Source: Prevotella lacticifex
Lineage (GTDB): Bacteria > Bacteroidota > Bacteroidia > Bacteroidales > Bacteroidaceae
Direction: 5' to 3'
Assembly: GCF_019973375.1 (NCBI RefSeq)
Contig: NZ_BPTV01000001.1
Coordinates: 1,178,001 to 1,242,000 of the forward strand
Length of the DNA stretch: 64,000 bases
This document shows positions 26,931 to 34,559 of the stretch, piece by piece. The notes beneath the pieces were generated by a model. The model made no database searches and was not told the origin of the DNA. It saw nothing but the letters and a program-made list of their open reading frames with translations. Positions within the stretch are counted from its first letter, which is position 1, and every line of letters starts with the position of its first letter. Made by a program: the position numbers and the translations under genes.

Positions 26931-27036
26931 TTTCTCGGCGATAATTTTCATTGTTTAACATTGTTGGCGCACACATTATTATTTTAGGAAAATCAATAAA
27001 AAAAACTAAAAATAGAACATTATAAAAAATAAAGTT

Positions 27037-27044
27037 GTAACTTT
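27037..27044 (+). promoter_or_regulatory. -7 element of the GH28-GH105 gene
   Basis: TAACTTTG, 38 bases before the ATG at 27083; no consensus -33 box at the expected distance, so possibly activator-dependent. Confidence 0.5.
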
Positions 27045-27082
27045 GTCATCAATACTAATTATCTGAAACAAACAAATAAACT

Positions 27083-29662
27083 ATGATTGTAAACTTCAAG
27101 CAGATTTTGCTCTTGTTGCTTGCCATGCCATTGTTCGCTTTTGCCGATAACGGATGGAACGATGCACTCTATAAGCAGATAGAGCAGAATGTAAAGGAAC
27201 CTACGTTCGTCGACAAGACCTACGACATTACGAAGTACGGAGCATCGCCCAAGGCTACCGCCGCTACGAACCAGAAAGCCATCAATAAAGCCATCGCCGA
27301 GTGCTCCAAGCGGGGCGGTGGCAAGGTCGTTGTTCCCGCCGGAACATATAATACCGGTGCCATCCTCCTCAAGAGCCATGTAAACCTTGAGGTTCAGAAG
27401 GATGCCAAGCTCCTCTTCGTCTTCGATAAGCAGCTCTATCCCGTCGTGAAAACGCGCTGGGAGGGTATGGACTGCATGAATCTCAGCCCCTGCATCTACG
27501 CTTACCAGCAGAAGGATATTGCCATAACGGGTGAGGGTACCATCGACGGCGGCGGCTCGAATGAAACATGGTGGAAATGGTGTGGAAAGGAACGTTTCGG
27601 CTGGACACCATCTTTGGAGGAGAGCCAGAAGATTGGCCGTCCGCTGCTCTTTAAGTATTCGGAGGCCGGTCTCGACATCGAGAAGCGCAATATGAAGGAC
27701 AAGGGCATGCGCCCGCAGCTTATCAATCTCTATGAGTGTGAGAATATTGCCATCAAAAATGTCACCCTGCTCAACTCGCCGTTCTGGGTTATCCATCCGC
27801 TCCTTAGTAAGAATATCCTCGTCAAGGGCGTAAAAATATGGAATGAGGGCCCTAACGGCGACGGCTGCGACCCTGAGAGCTGTCACGACGTTATCATCGA
27901 GGACTGTACTTTCCACACCGGCGACGACTGTATAGCCATCAAGAGCGGCCGCAACAAGGACGGCTTGAAGTGGAATATACCAAGCGAGAACATCATTATC
28001 CGCAACTGTAAGATGGAGGACGGCCACGGCGGCGTCGTCATAGGTTCCGAAATCTCCGGTGGAGTGAAGAATGTCTTTGCTGAGAACTGTGAGATGGACT
28101 CGCCGAATCTCGACCGCGTGCTCCGCATCAAGACCAATACCTGCCGCGGAGGTGTCACCGAGAATATCTATGTCCGCAATATTACCGTCGGCCAGTGCCG
28201 TGAGGCTGTGATGCGCATCAACCTCGCGTATGAGCCTAACGAGCAGGCAGAGCGCGGCCACATCCCCACGGTGAGAAATGTTTATATGAGCAATGTCACC
28301 TGCAAGAAGAGCCAGTATGGGGTGCTTGTCAACGGTCTTGACGATGCAGATGAGATTTACGACATTCATGTTGATAACTGTAAGTTTGACGGTGTGGAGA
28401 AACAAGCTGTCAAGCGCACGGGAAAGAGCCACAATCTCTACTTCAGTAATCTCGTCGTCAACGGCTCCACGGTTCTCCTCGATCCGCCTTACAAACATTA
28501 TTCGCAGTGGATGGCTCATTCCGAGATGACCCGCACACCGAATTCTTATCTCCTCGACTTTGCCAAAAAGCCACGGTGGAGCTACACCGTCGGCACTGAG
28601 CTGGAGCCTATTCTCGACACCTACCGTGCCTATAACGACCAGGCCCTGCTTCAGTACTGCAAGGACTATCCCGACAAGATGATTTCGGCTGACGGTAATA
28701 TGACCGGCTACAAGTACGATGAGTTCAACCTCGACAACTGCCGTACCGGTCATTTCCTCATCAATCTGTACGATCTTTATAAGCAACCCGGCATTCTCAA
28801 GGGCATGAAAACCCTCTTCAAGCAGTTGGAGAAGCAGCCACGAACCAAGGAAGGCGTATTCTGGCATAAGGCTATCTATGCTAATCAGGTGTGGCTCGAC
28901 GGAATCTTCATGGGACTTCCGTTCTATGTCAAGGCCGCTCCCGAATTCAAGGGCTACAAGAAGGCCAAGAAATACTGGGACGATGCCGTCGACCAGATTG
29001 TCAAGACCGACAAACGCACTTACGATCCTGCCACGGGCTTGTGGAAACATGCTTGGGACGAGACCCACAAGCAGTTTTGGGCTGACCCCGCTACGGGTCG
29101 CAGTCAGCACACATGGGCACGCGCTATGGGATGGTACACGATGGCGATGATCGAGGTTCTCGATGCCCTGCCGTCCAACTATGCCCGTCGCAGCGAGGTC
29201 ATCGATGTGTTCCGTAAGGCTATGGCGGCTGTCGTGAAGCACCAGGACAAGGCTACGGGACTATGGTACGACGTTCTCGATGTCAATAGTCCGCGCAACT
29301 ATCTCGAGGCTTCGGCCAGCAGCATGTTCACCTATTGCTTGCTCAAGGGCTATCGCCTTGGCTATCTCGACGAGAGTTTCCGCGATGCGGGTGTGAAAGG
29401 CTATAACGGAATTATCCGTAACTTCATAAAGGTAAATCCCGATAAGACCATTTCGCTCACCCATTGCTGTGAGGTCAGCGGTCTCGGTCCGGGCTATAAC
29501 CCTCCTTATGTGCCTGAGAATAAGGTTAATAAGCGCCGCGACGGTAGTTTCGACTACTATATGAGTGAGCCAGTCCGCGATAATGACGGTAAGGGTGTGG
29601 GCCCGTTCATCTGGGCCAGTCTGGAGATGGAGCAGCAGGGACTGCCCGTCGTCAGCAAGTGA
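27083..29662 (+). CDS. secreted GH28 polygalacturonase fused to GH105 unsaturated uronyl hydrolase
   Basis: An 859-residue bifunctional pectin enzyme. Signal peptide KQILLLLLAMPLFAFA. Residues ~48-460 are a GH28 right-handed helix: NGDGCDPESC carries the first catalytic Asps, GDDCIAIKSG the second, GHGGVVIGSE the catalytic His, and RIKT the final motif. From about 500 to the end is a GH105 (alpha/alpha)6 domain: VWLDGIFMGLPFY with the catalytic Asp, HTWARAMGWYTMAMIEVLDA, SSMFTYCLLKGYRLGY. GH28 cuts homogalacturonan or rhamnogalacturonan and GH105 removes unsaturated uronic acid ends, so joining them suggests processing of lyase products. It pairs with the galactanase nearby. No SusC/D pair is in view. 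Confidence 0.95.
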   Translation: MIVNFKQILLLLLAMPLFAFADNGWNDALYKQIEQNVKEPTFVDKTYDITKYGASPKATAATNQKAINKAIAECSKRGGGKVVVPAGTYNTGAILLKSHVNLEVQKDAKLLFVFDKQLYPVVKTRWEGMDCMNLSPCIYAYQQKDIAITGEGTIDGGGSNETWWKWCGKERFGWTPSLEESQKIGRPLLFKYSEAGLDIEKRNMKDKGMRPQLINLYECENIAIKNVTLLNSPFWVIHPLLSKNILVKGVKIWNEGPNGDGCDPESCHDVIIEDCTFHTGDDCIAIKSGRNKDGLKWNIPSENIIIRNCKMEDGHGGVVIGSEISGGVKNVFAENCEMDSPNLDRVLRIKTNTCRGGVTENIYVRNITVGQCREAVMRINLAYEPNEQAERGHIPTVRNVYMSNVTCKKSQYGVLVNGLDDADEIYDIHVDNCKFDGVEKQAVKRTGKSHNLYFSNLVVNGSTVLLDPPYKHYSQWMAHSEMTRTPNSYLLDFAKKPRWSYTVGTELEPILDTYRAYNDQALLQYCKDYPDKMISADGNMTGYKYDEFNLDNCRTGHFLINLYDLYKQPGILKGMKTLFKQLEKQPRTKEGVFWHKAIYANQVWLDGIFMGLPFYVKAAPEFKGYKKAKKYWDDAVDQIVKTDKRTYDPATGLWKHAWDETHKQFWADPATGRSQHTWARAMGWYTMAMIEVLDALPSNYARRSEVIDVFRKAMAAVVKHQDKATGLWYDVLDVNSPRNYLEASASSMFTYCLLKGYRLGYLDESFRDAGVKGYNGIIRNFIKVNPDKTISLTHCCEVSGLGPGYNPPYVPENKVNKRRDGSFDYYMSEPVRDNDGKGVGPFIWASLEMEQQGLPVVSK

Positions 29663-29666
29663 TAAT

Positions 29667-29757
29667 TTATTCACACGGATTTCACGGATTTCACGGATTT
29701 GTTGGACAAAATTTATCTGTGGCAATCTGTGAAATCTGTGTGAATTATTAGCAGGGA
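29667..29757. repeat. CACGGATTTC-type inverted repeat, copy C1
   Basis: TTCACACGGATTTCAC (29680-29695) pairs with GTGAAATCTGTGTGAA about 45 bases on; CACGGATTT is repeated in tandem inside. The right arm, from AAAATTTATCTGTGGCAATC through the end, is identical to the copy at 42351-42435. It may act as a terminator for the pectinase gene. Confidence 0.7.
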
Positions 29758-29772
29758 GTTTTTGTCCAATAT

Positions 29773-30995
29773 CTATAGTCTGTTCATCTCTCCACTTCCG
29801 GCTCCAGTGCCTTTATACTTGGATTCTTGTCGATTTAACGTGTATCGGATAGTGACAGTGGCGCAACGCCCGTAATATCGATTGGATTCTGACAACTTAA
29901 CATTGGGACAATACAACGTCGATGCGTCGTTGTTGTGATTCAATATATCATCAACAGAGAATTTTATATTCACTTTGTCTTTGCATAAAGACTTTGAGAC
30001 ATTTAGACTCAAGTCATAGACGTTCTTGTAGAAATAAGTATTCTGGCTGTTTCCCTTTGTCTGGCAGTTGAAATCAATAACAGCAAGCCATCCATTGGCT
30101 GTCTTGAAATTGTTTGATATTTCAAAGGCCCATATTGGTTTTTCGAAATTGCCCGTGAAATATTCTGTTCGTTTTATCCATTGTTTTATGAGTCCTATAG
30201 TGATTTCTGGATTCCATATACCTATTTGCGGACTGACCACCAATGTAGGAGCAAGGACACTCACATGAGGAATGTTCTTGTATGTTGTCATCAATACATA
30301 CGGATTGCCAGACATTGGATATGAATAATATATGATGTCATGATGTCTTGTAGAGTAATCGAGCACGAATTGTATGAAGTTCCAGTACATAATTAACGAC
30401 AAATCATTGATTGTAGTATTCTCCAATAAGGGGTTGCCTGTATTTAGTGAATACATACTTGCATACTGTATATCATTGCTCAGCTGTCTGTAGGATGGAC
30501 GTGCTATCTTGGAAGTGTATGAGAGGTTCAGTCCAACCTGGCCGATGGAGGCATCGACACTGAAAGAAGGGAAGAAGTTGTTGAACACCTTGTGGGTTTT
30601 CGTAGCATCCTTGTAGGTATAGTTCACATTCTCATATCTCATACTTGCCGATAAACTGAGGAAGTCAAAGTCGTATGTATAGCCCGTGAAGAATGCCAAT
30701 GATGTCTGTTGAAATCTTCCATTGGCAGTAGGTACGTATCCGAGAGCCTCCTCATAAATGTCTTTTCTCTTAGTGTACGTGTCCTCTGTGCCTATATAAT
30801 ATTTTCCACCCAACAGAGGTGCAGACAAGGACATTTTAAAAGCGAAAAGTGTATTCCGGACCGAATTGATGGTAGAGAGATGCCTGTCGTCGTTTGCTTT
30901 CGCCTGTTCGTTAACATCATTGTTGGTGTCATACCCTGTATGCATAAAGTCGGCATCCATCTTAAGATTTGACTTTCCAAAATTCAAATTATAGT
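29773..30995 (-). pseudogene. C-terminal fragment of an OMP_b-brl_3-type outer-membrane barrel, 5' end lost at the IS
   Basis: About 407 codons of the C-terminal part of an outer-membrane beta-barrel protein, open right up to the IS edge at 30996. It enters in frame as YNLNFGKSNLKMDADF, a mid-barrel strand. Alternating aromatic beta-strand patterns continue (FFTGYTYDFDFLSLSASMRY, YGRCATVTIRYTL) to the normal C-terminus. The first half (signal peptide, carboxypeptidase-like and plug domains) is absent. The upstream gene on the far side of the IS is a different, equally truncated gene, so the missing half was deleted, not merely displaced. In class it resembles the intact 930-residue barrel at 34.6-37.4 kb. 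Confidence 0.85.
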
Positions 30996-31094
30996 GGCGC
31001 AGGGGGATTTTTCCGTGGATGTCCCTGCACTCGCCTAACTAAAATATAGTGAAACAGCGTTGCTGATGTCGGGAAACTATGTTACCTTTGCAGC

Positions 31095-31535
31095 ATGGCA
31101 AAGAAACTATCGACATTCGACTACTCAACATTAGTCCGTTACATGCTGCCCGATGGCATCCTTGATTACTTCGAGATCACTAAGATCGACGAAGAAGTTA
31201 CTAACGAGAAGGACGAAACAGGCACCGTCATCCGTATTCTTCACATCTACCTTGACGAGCGCGACCTGCGTGACAAGGTCTGGCATGACCTTCAGCCCAA
31301 CGGTTTCACGGAGCCTCGCTTGTTCAATGACTTCCCACAACGCGAGCATAAAGTTCTGCTGCATGTCCGTCGCCGTCGTTGGTTGGACGGAGACGGTCAC
31401 AACGTCGTCCTTGAAACCCTGCCTCTTGTGGCAGAGGGAACCTGCTACTCTGTAGAGTTTGCGGATTTCTTAAAAAAAATGGTTGGATGCCTTCCCAGTG
31501 ACGGCCCAATGCGTGGGGCGCTTCTTCCGGACTGA
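31095..31535 (+). CDS. ISAon1-type transposase, N-terminal frame
   Basis: A 146-residue frame encoding the N-terminal region of an ISAon1/ISL3-like transposase (MAKKLSTFDYSTLVRYMLPD; HKVLLHVRRRRWLDGDGHNV). Productive fusion would leave the frame at an A8 run (31472-31479): reading TTA AAA AAA TGG after loss of one A joins DFLKKW to LDAFPVTAQC of the second frame. A TACCTTTG element (31083-31090) with GTTG 20 bases upstream lies just before the ATG. The tail beyond the A-run (to 31535) is probably not functional. Confidence 0.8.
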   Translation: MAKKLSTFDYSTLVRYMLPDGILDYFEITKIDEEVTNEKDETGTVIRILHIYLDERDLRDKVWHDLQPNGFTEPRLFNDFPQREHKVLLHVRRRRWLDGDGHNVVLETLPLVAEGTCYSVEFADFLKKMVGCLPSDGPMRGALLPD

Positions 31536-32565
31536 CGGGAAGTACCTCGGGCGTGCCTACAAGGAGCATCTGAGTGGCTTTACGGACTGGGACCAGAAGG
31601 AGCATGCCGGTGAGTGGGTGCTTCAAGAGAAGAACATGGGCGAGCGACTGTGCATAGACGAGACGATGCTTCACCATGACCTGATCACGTTCCTCTCCAA
31701 CAGGGACGGACACTGCAAGAAGGGAACACTCATAGCTGCAGTCAAGGGCACGACCGTTGCTGACGTGACGAAGCATTTTGACGAGATACAAGAAGAGAGC
31801 CGAAATAAAGTCAAGGAGGTGTCGATGGACTTCTCCGACAGCATGATGGGCATTGTCAAGAAGTCCTTCCCACAGGCAGAGATAGTTATAGACCATTTCC
31901 ATGTCATCCAGCTTTATACGACCAGGGGACTTGATGCGATGCGCATGAAGCTCAAGCGCACCAACACGACCGAGGTCAAGAGAGAGGAGCGGGAGTTCAG
32001 AAAGCAGCAAGAGAAGCGGGCCAAGGCAAGGGACAGGTACGCCGAGACCCATGAGGTCAAGAAGAGCAAGAACGGCAAACGCCTCGGCAGGCCGCGCAAG
32101 CGGAAGAATGAAAAGTTTGAGCCGAAGAAACTCAGCAATGGAGAGACCAAAGCCGACTTGCTGACGCACGTAAGATACCCGCTGACGAAAAACCACAATG
32201 ACTGGACTGACTTCCAGAAGGAGGAAATGCGCCTGCTCTTTGAGATTGAGCCAAAGATGAAGGCTGCATACGGTCTGCTCTGCGCCCTGCGCAACATCTT
32301 CAGCAAGAAAAAGGACAGGAAGAGTGCAAAGAAAGCGCTCCATAAGTGGTACAAGAATGTCGGAAGAACCCGCATTCGGGAAATCATATCAGTACGTGAC
32401 ACCATCAAGGCCAAAGAGGAGTATGTGCTAAACTTCTTCAACAACAGGTCAACGAATGCGCCAGCCGAGTCGCTCAACTCAAAGATTAAGGGACTGCGTG
32501 CTCAGGTGCATGGGGTCAGTGACCTTCCCTTCTTCATGTTCCGCTGTTTCACGATATTTGGTTAG
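31483..32565 (+). CDS. ISAon1-type transposase, catalytic frame
   Basis: About 360 residues of DDE-type transposase without its own ATG (the first possible start is TTG), consistent with expression by slippage from the upstream frame. The catalytic core is visible: CIDETMLHHDLITFLSN with the first Asp, VIDHFHVIQLYTTRGLDAMR with the second Asp and DHFH motif, and NAPAESLNSKIKGLRAQ with the Glu near the end. A highly basic insert (about 170-220, with LGRPRKRKNEKFEPKK) separates them. No internal stop is present, so the copy may still be active. Confidence 0.82.
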   Translation: MDAFPVTAQCVGRFFRTDGKYLGRAYKEHLSGFTDWDQKEHAGEWVLQEKNMGERLCIDETMLHHDLITFLSNRDGHCKKGTLIAAVKGTTVADVTKHFDEIQEESRNKVKEVSMDFSDSMMGIVKKSFPQAEIVIDHFHVIQLYTTRGLDAMRMKLKRTNTTEVKREEREFRKQQEKRAKARDRYAETHEVKKSKNGKRLGRPRKRKNEKFEPKKLSNGETKADLLTHVRYPLTKNHNDWTDFQKEEMRLLFEIEPKMKAAYGLLCALRNIFSKKKDRKSAKKALHKWYKNVGRTRIREIISVRDTIKAKEEYVLNFFNNRSTNAPAESLNSKIKGLRAQVHGVSDLPFFMFRCFTIFG

Positions 32566-32605
32566 GCGAGTGCAGGGGGCATCCACGGAAAAATCCCCCT
32601 GCGCC

Positions 32606-33165
32606 AAAAAATGACGCTTGTATGGATTCAAGTATGAATAGAGATAAAGGGCTTTCTTTTGATTGTTGTTTGCTCTAATATCTTTTTTTTCTTCTTCACT
32701 CTCACTATAAAAGTCCTTTGTAGGGGATAAGAACAAGACGATTCCTGTCTCATCACCAAATTTGTTAACAGAATTGAGAAAAGATCTACCGAACTCGCTT
32801 TCTTTGTACTTTACTCTTAATCCAGTTGCAGGATTAGCAATGTAATAGACAAATCCTATTGATGTTTTCTTTACTTTATATAATACAACAAAGTGATTTT
32901 GATTCCAATAAACTATACAAGGCAACAAATCATTCTGGCAAAGCTCAGTCATCGTTAGTTGAACGCCTTTCGACCAAAACCCAATTTTGCCAGCTGCCAT
33001 ACTAATCCCATACATGGACACGCCCTCGTTCGAAACAGAGCATAAGTCACGTATGTAATCTAACTTATATTGTTTCCCATAATAATCACATATCATTGCA
33101 AGACATGCAGCACCGCAGTCCATTGAGTCAAATTGTCGTATAACACGGAATCTCTTTTTCAACAT
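32606..33165 (-). pseudogene. peptidase C39 domain of a bacteriocin-type ABC exporter, truncated by the IS
   Basis: 187 codons remain, from ATG 33163-33165 to the IS edge. The C39 domain (1-130) has FDSMDCGAACLAMICDYYG with the catalytic Cys17 and NQNHFVVLY with His91. The usual Asp of the D-P-x-x-G motif is Asn (N111, ANPATG). After a linker the protein reaches YLYSYLNPYKRHF, the usual entry to the first transmembrane segment of peptidase-containing ABC transporters (PCATs), and is then cut. The membrane and ATPase parts (about 500 residues) are missing, replaced by 40-odd IS-encoded residues. Normally it would cleave GG leaders and export the peptide. The TTG at 33210 is rejected as start. 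Confidence 0.88.
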
Positions 33166-33202
33166 TTTTAGATTGATATCTGTAGACGGCAATAAAAAAT
33201 CT

Positions 33203-34465
33203 TTATGCAACGGTTAAACATTTCGTAATATAAAGACTTTCCATGATGAGGTAGAAAACGTCAGTAACAATCTCATAAAATGATAAATTGATAGTATCTT
33301 TTTCATTGGATATTATTTTGCATACATTCATTCCTGTAGTCTTCCGCTCAAAATATGTAAGCAACAAACGCCAGTCCGTCAATTTGCTTTTCTCTTTAGG
33401 TGTATTTAGATAATGCCCACCATCTTTTTCCTCTATCCAACAATCATTATTAAGTATAAACTCATAATTGGTCATTATATCGTTAATATCCACAGCATGA
33501 TTAATTTTTGAATATATTTTACAGAAATTGAGATAATCCGCCATGGATTTTGTGTTTTCCTCAAACACATTCTGCTCAGAGTCCAGATACGACATAATGC
33601 GTTTGTAGTATGAAGGAAAATCATACTTCATTCTAAACTCAATTTGTTCACAAATATATGTAACTTTTTTTAATTGGCCAATACAATGTGTATACTTGCT
33701 CTCATATTGCGCTGTTTCAATAGTGCTGAATTTCAGAATTTCATCAATTTCACTATTGGGCACCAGAAAAGAAACCTTCTCTTGATAATTCTGGGCAAAT
33801 TCCTTCAATAAGAGTTGTTCGAATACGACATTAAATTTGCCTTTCAAATTTCCAGAATGCAAAATGGCATCATACATACTATTAAAGCAGGTTACTGCTT
33901 GCTTGCTGTATTGCTGAATAAAATTTATGTCGTTGCCTCCAAACACACCCATATTATAAGCAATATTACATCTGCTGTCACGAATGATATCAGGCACTGA
34001 ATTTACATTCTTTCTTATGTAATCCAATGCAAGATGGTAGTCTGTCAAAGAAAACTCGTCTATATTCTCTATACTTTGACAGGCCACATCGGCACTAATT
34101 ATATTCTGGGGGAACGGGTGCCAAATAAAAACATCATTGTCAACATGCAAAAATGGCTCATTCTGAACAGAATATGTTTTGACTTTAGCGAATGCCCAAA
34201 ATGCTTCATCAACCTCTGACAAGTCATCGAGAATTGTATGGTATCTATAGTAAGGGAGCTGAAGAATGTCTTTAAAAAGAGATTTACCGAATGTATCAGT
34301 GTATAATTCCAAATGAGGATAATATCGGGATATGGTCAGACAGCTATACGCCATAGAGAGTAAAAAGTAGCGATAGTTAAGCCAGCCTCCTTGATACCGA
34401 TTCTGACATACATTTTGATTGGAATGGAAAAGAGGCTTACTCCAAAATGTCTGTATTATTTTCAT
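33203..34465 (-). CDS. DUF6734 family, glycosyltransferase-like protein
   Basis: A 420-residue protein. The N-terminus IIQTFWSKP and the central PFLHVDNDVFIWHPFP (about 103-118), with a D-x-D metal/nucleotide motif, resemble GT-A glycosyltransferases and the DUF6734 family as I know it. CNIAYNMGVFGGNDINFIQQ (about 166-185) is a further GT-like segment. The remainder is helical and AT-rich in its DNA. It sits between the barrel and the truncated exporter, so it may modify the peptide or an envelope glycan; this is inference. No membrane segment or signal peptide, hence cytoplasmic. Confidence 0.75.
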   Translation of the reverse strand: MKIIQTFWSKPLFHSNQNVCQNRYQGGWLNYRYFLLSMAYSCLTISRYYPHLELYTDTFGKSLFKDILQLPYYRYHTILDDLSEVDEAFWAFAKVKTYSVQNEPFLHVDNDVFIWHPFPQNIISADVACQSIENIDEFSLTDYHLALDYIRKNVNSVPDIIRDSRCNIAYNMGVFGGNDINFIQQYSKQAVTCFNSMYDAILHSGNLKGKFNVVFEQLLLKEFAQNYQEKVSFLVPNSEIDEILKFSTIETAQYESKYTHCIGQLKKVTYICEQIEFRMKYDFPSYYKRIMSYLDSEQNVFEENTKSMADYLNFCKIYSKINHAVDINDIMTNYEFILNNDCWIEEKDGGHYLNTPKEKSKLTDWRLLLTYFERKTTGMNVCKIISNEKDTINLSFYEIVTDVFYLIMESLYITKCLTVA

Positions 34466-34483
34466 CTTTTTTGTTTAATATGT

Positions 34484-34554
34484 GAGTCTACTTTAAAAAG
34501 TTTTTGCAAAATCAAGTATTGATTATTACATTGAAGGCTTTTTAAAGCAGACTC
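34484..34554. repeat. inverted repeat between barrel and DUF6734 genes
   Basis: GAGTCTACTTTAAAAAG (34484-34500) pairs with CTTTTTAAAGCAGACTC (34538-34554) with one bulge. It may reduce read-through from the barrel gene; there is no clean T-run. Confidence 0.55.
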
Positions 34555-34559
34555 GTATG

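Larger units (their letters stand above)
30996..32605 (+). mobile_element. ISAon1-like insertion sequence, 1610 bases
   Basis: Bounded by long near-perfect inverted repeats. The left end GGCGCAGGGGGATTTTTCCG begins at 30996, and the right end is its reverse complement finishing at 32605; similarity extends inward about 60 bases, including GTGAAACAGCG. It carries one transposase in two overlapping frames. No matching target duplication is seen: the left flank is ATTATAGT and the right flank AAAAAATG. The two flanks are different truncated genes, implying a deletion joined to the IS. Confidence 0.88.

Noticed and set aside
26665..26976. 103-codon minus-strand frame over the small RNA region
   Set aside because: Contains a promoter and an intrinsic terminator within it; not credible as protein.
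27059..29242. 727-codon open frame antisense to the GH28-GH105 gene
   Set aside because: No family resemblance; its frame is open because of codon bias on the other strand, where an unmistakable two-domain enzyme lies.
30996..32605. Simple IS insertion into one gene
   Set aside because: The flanking fragments are from different protein families and no target duplication is present, so a plain insertion does not explain the locus.
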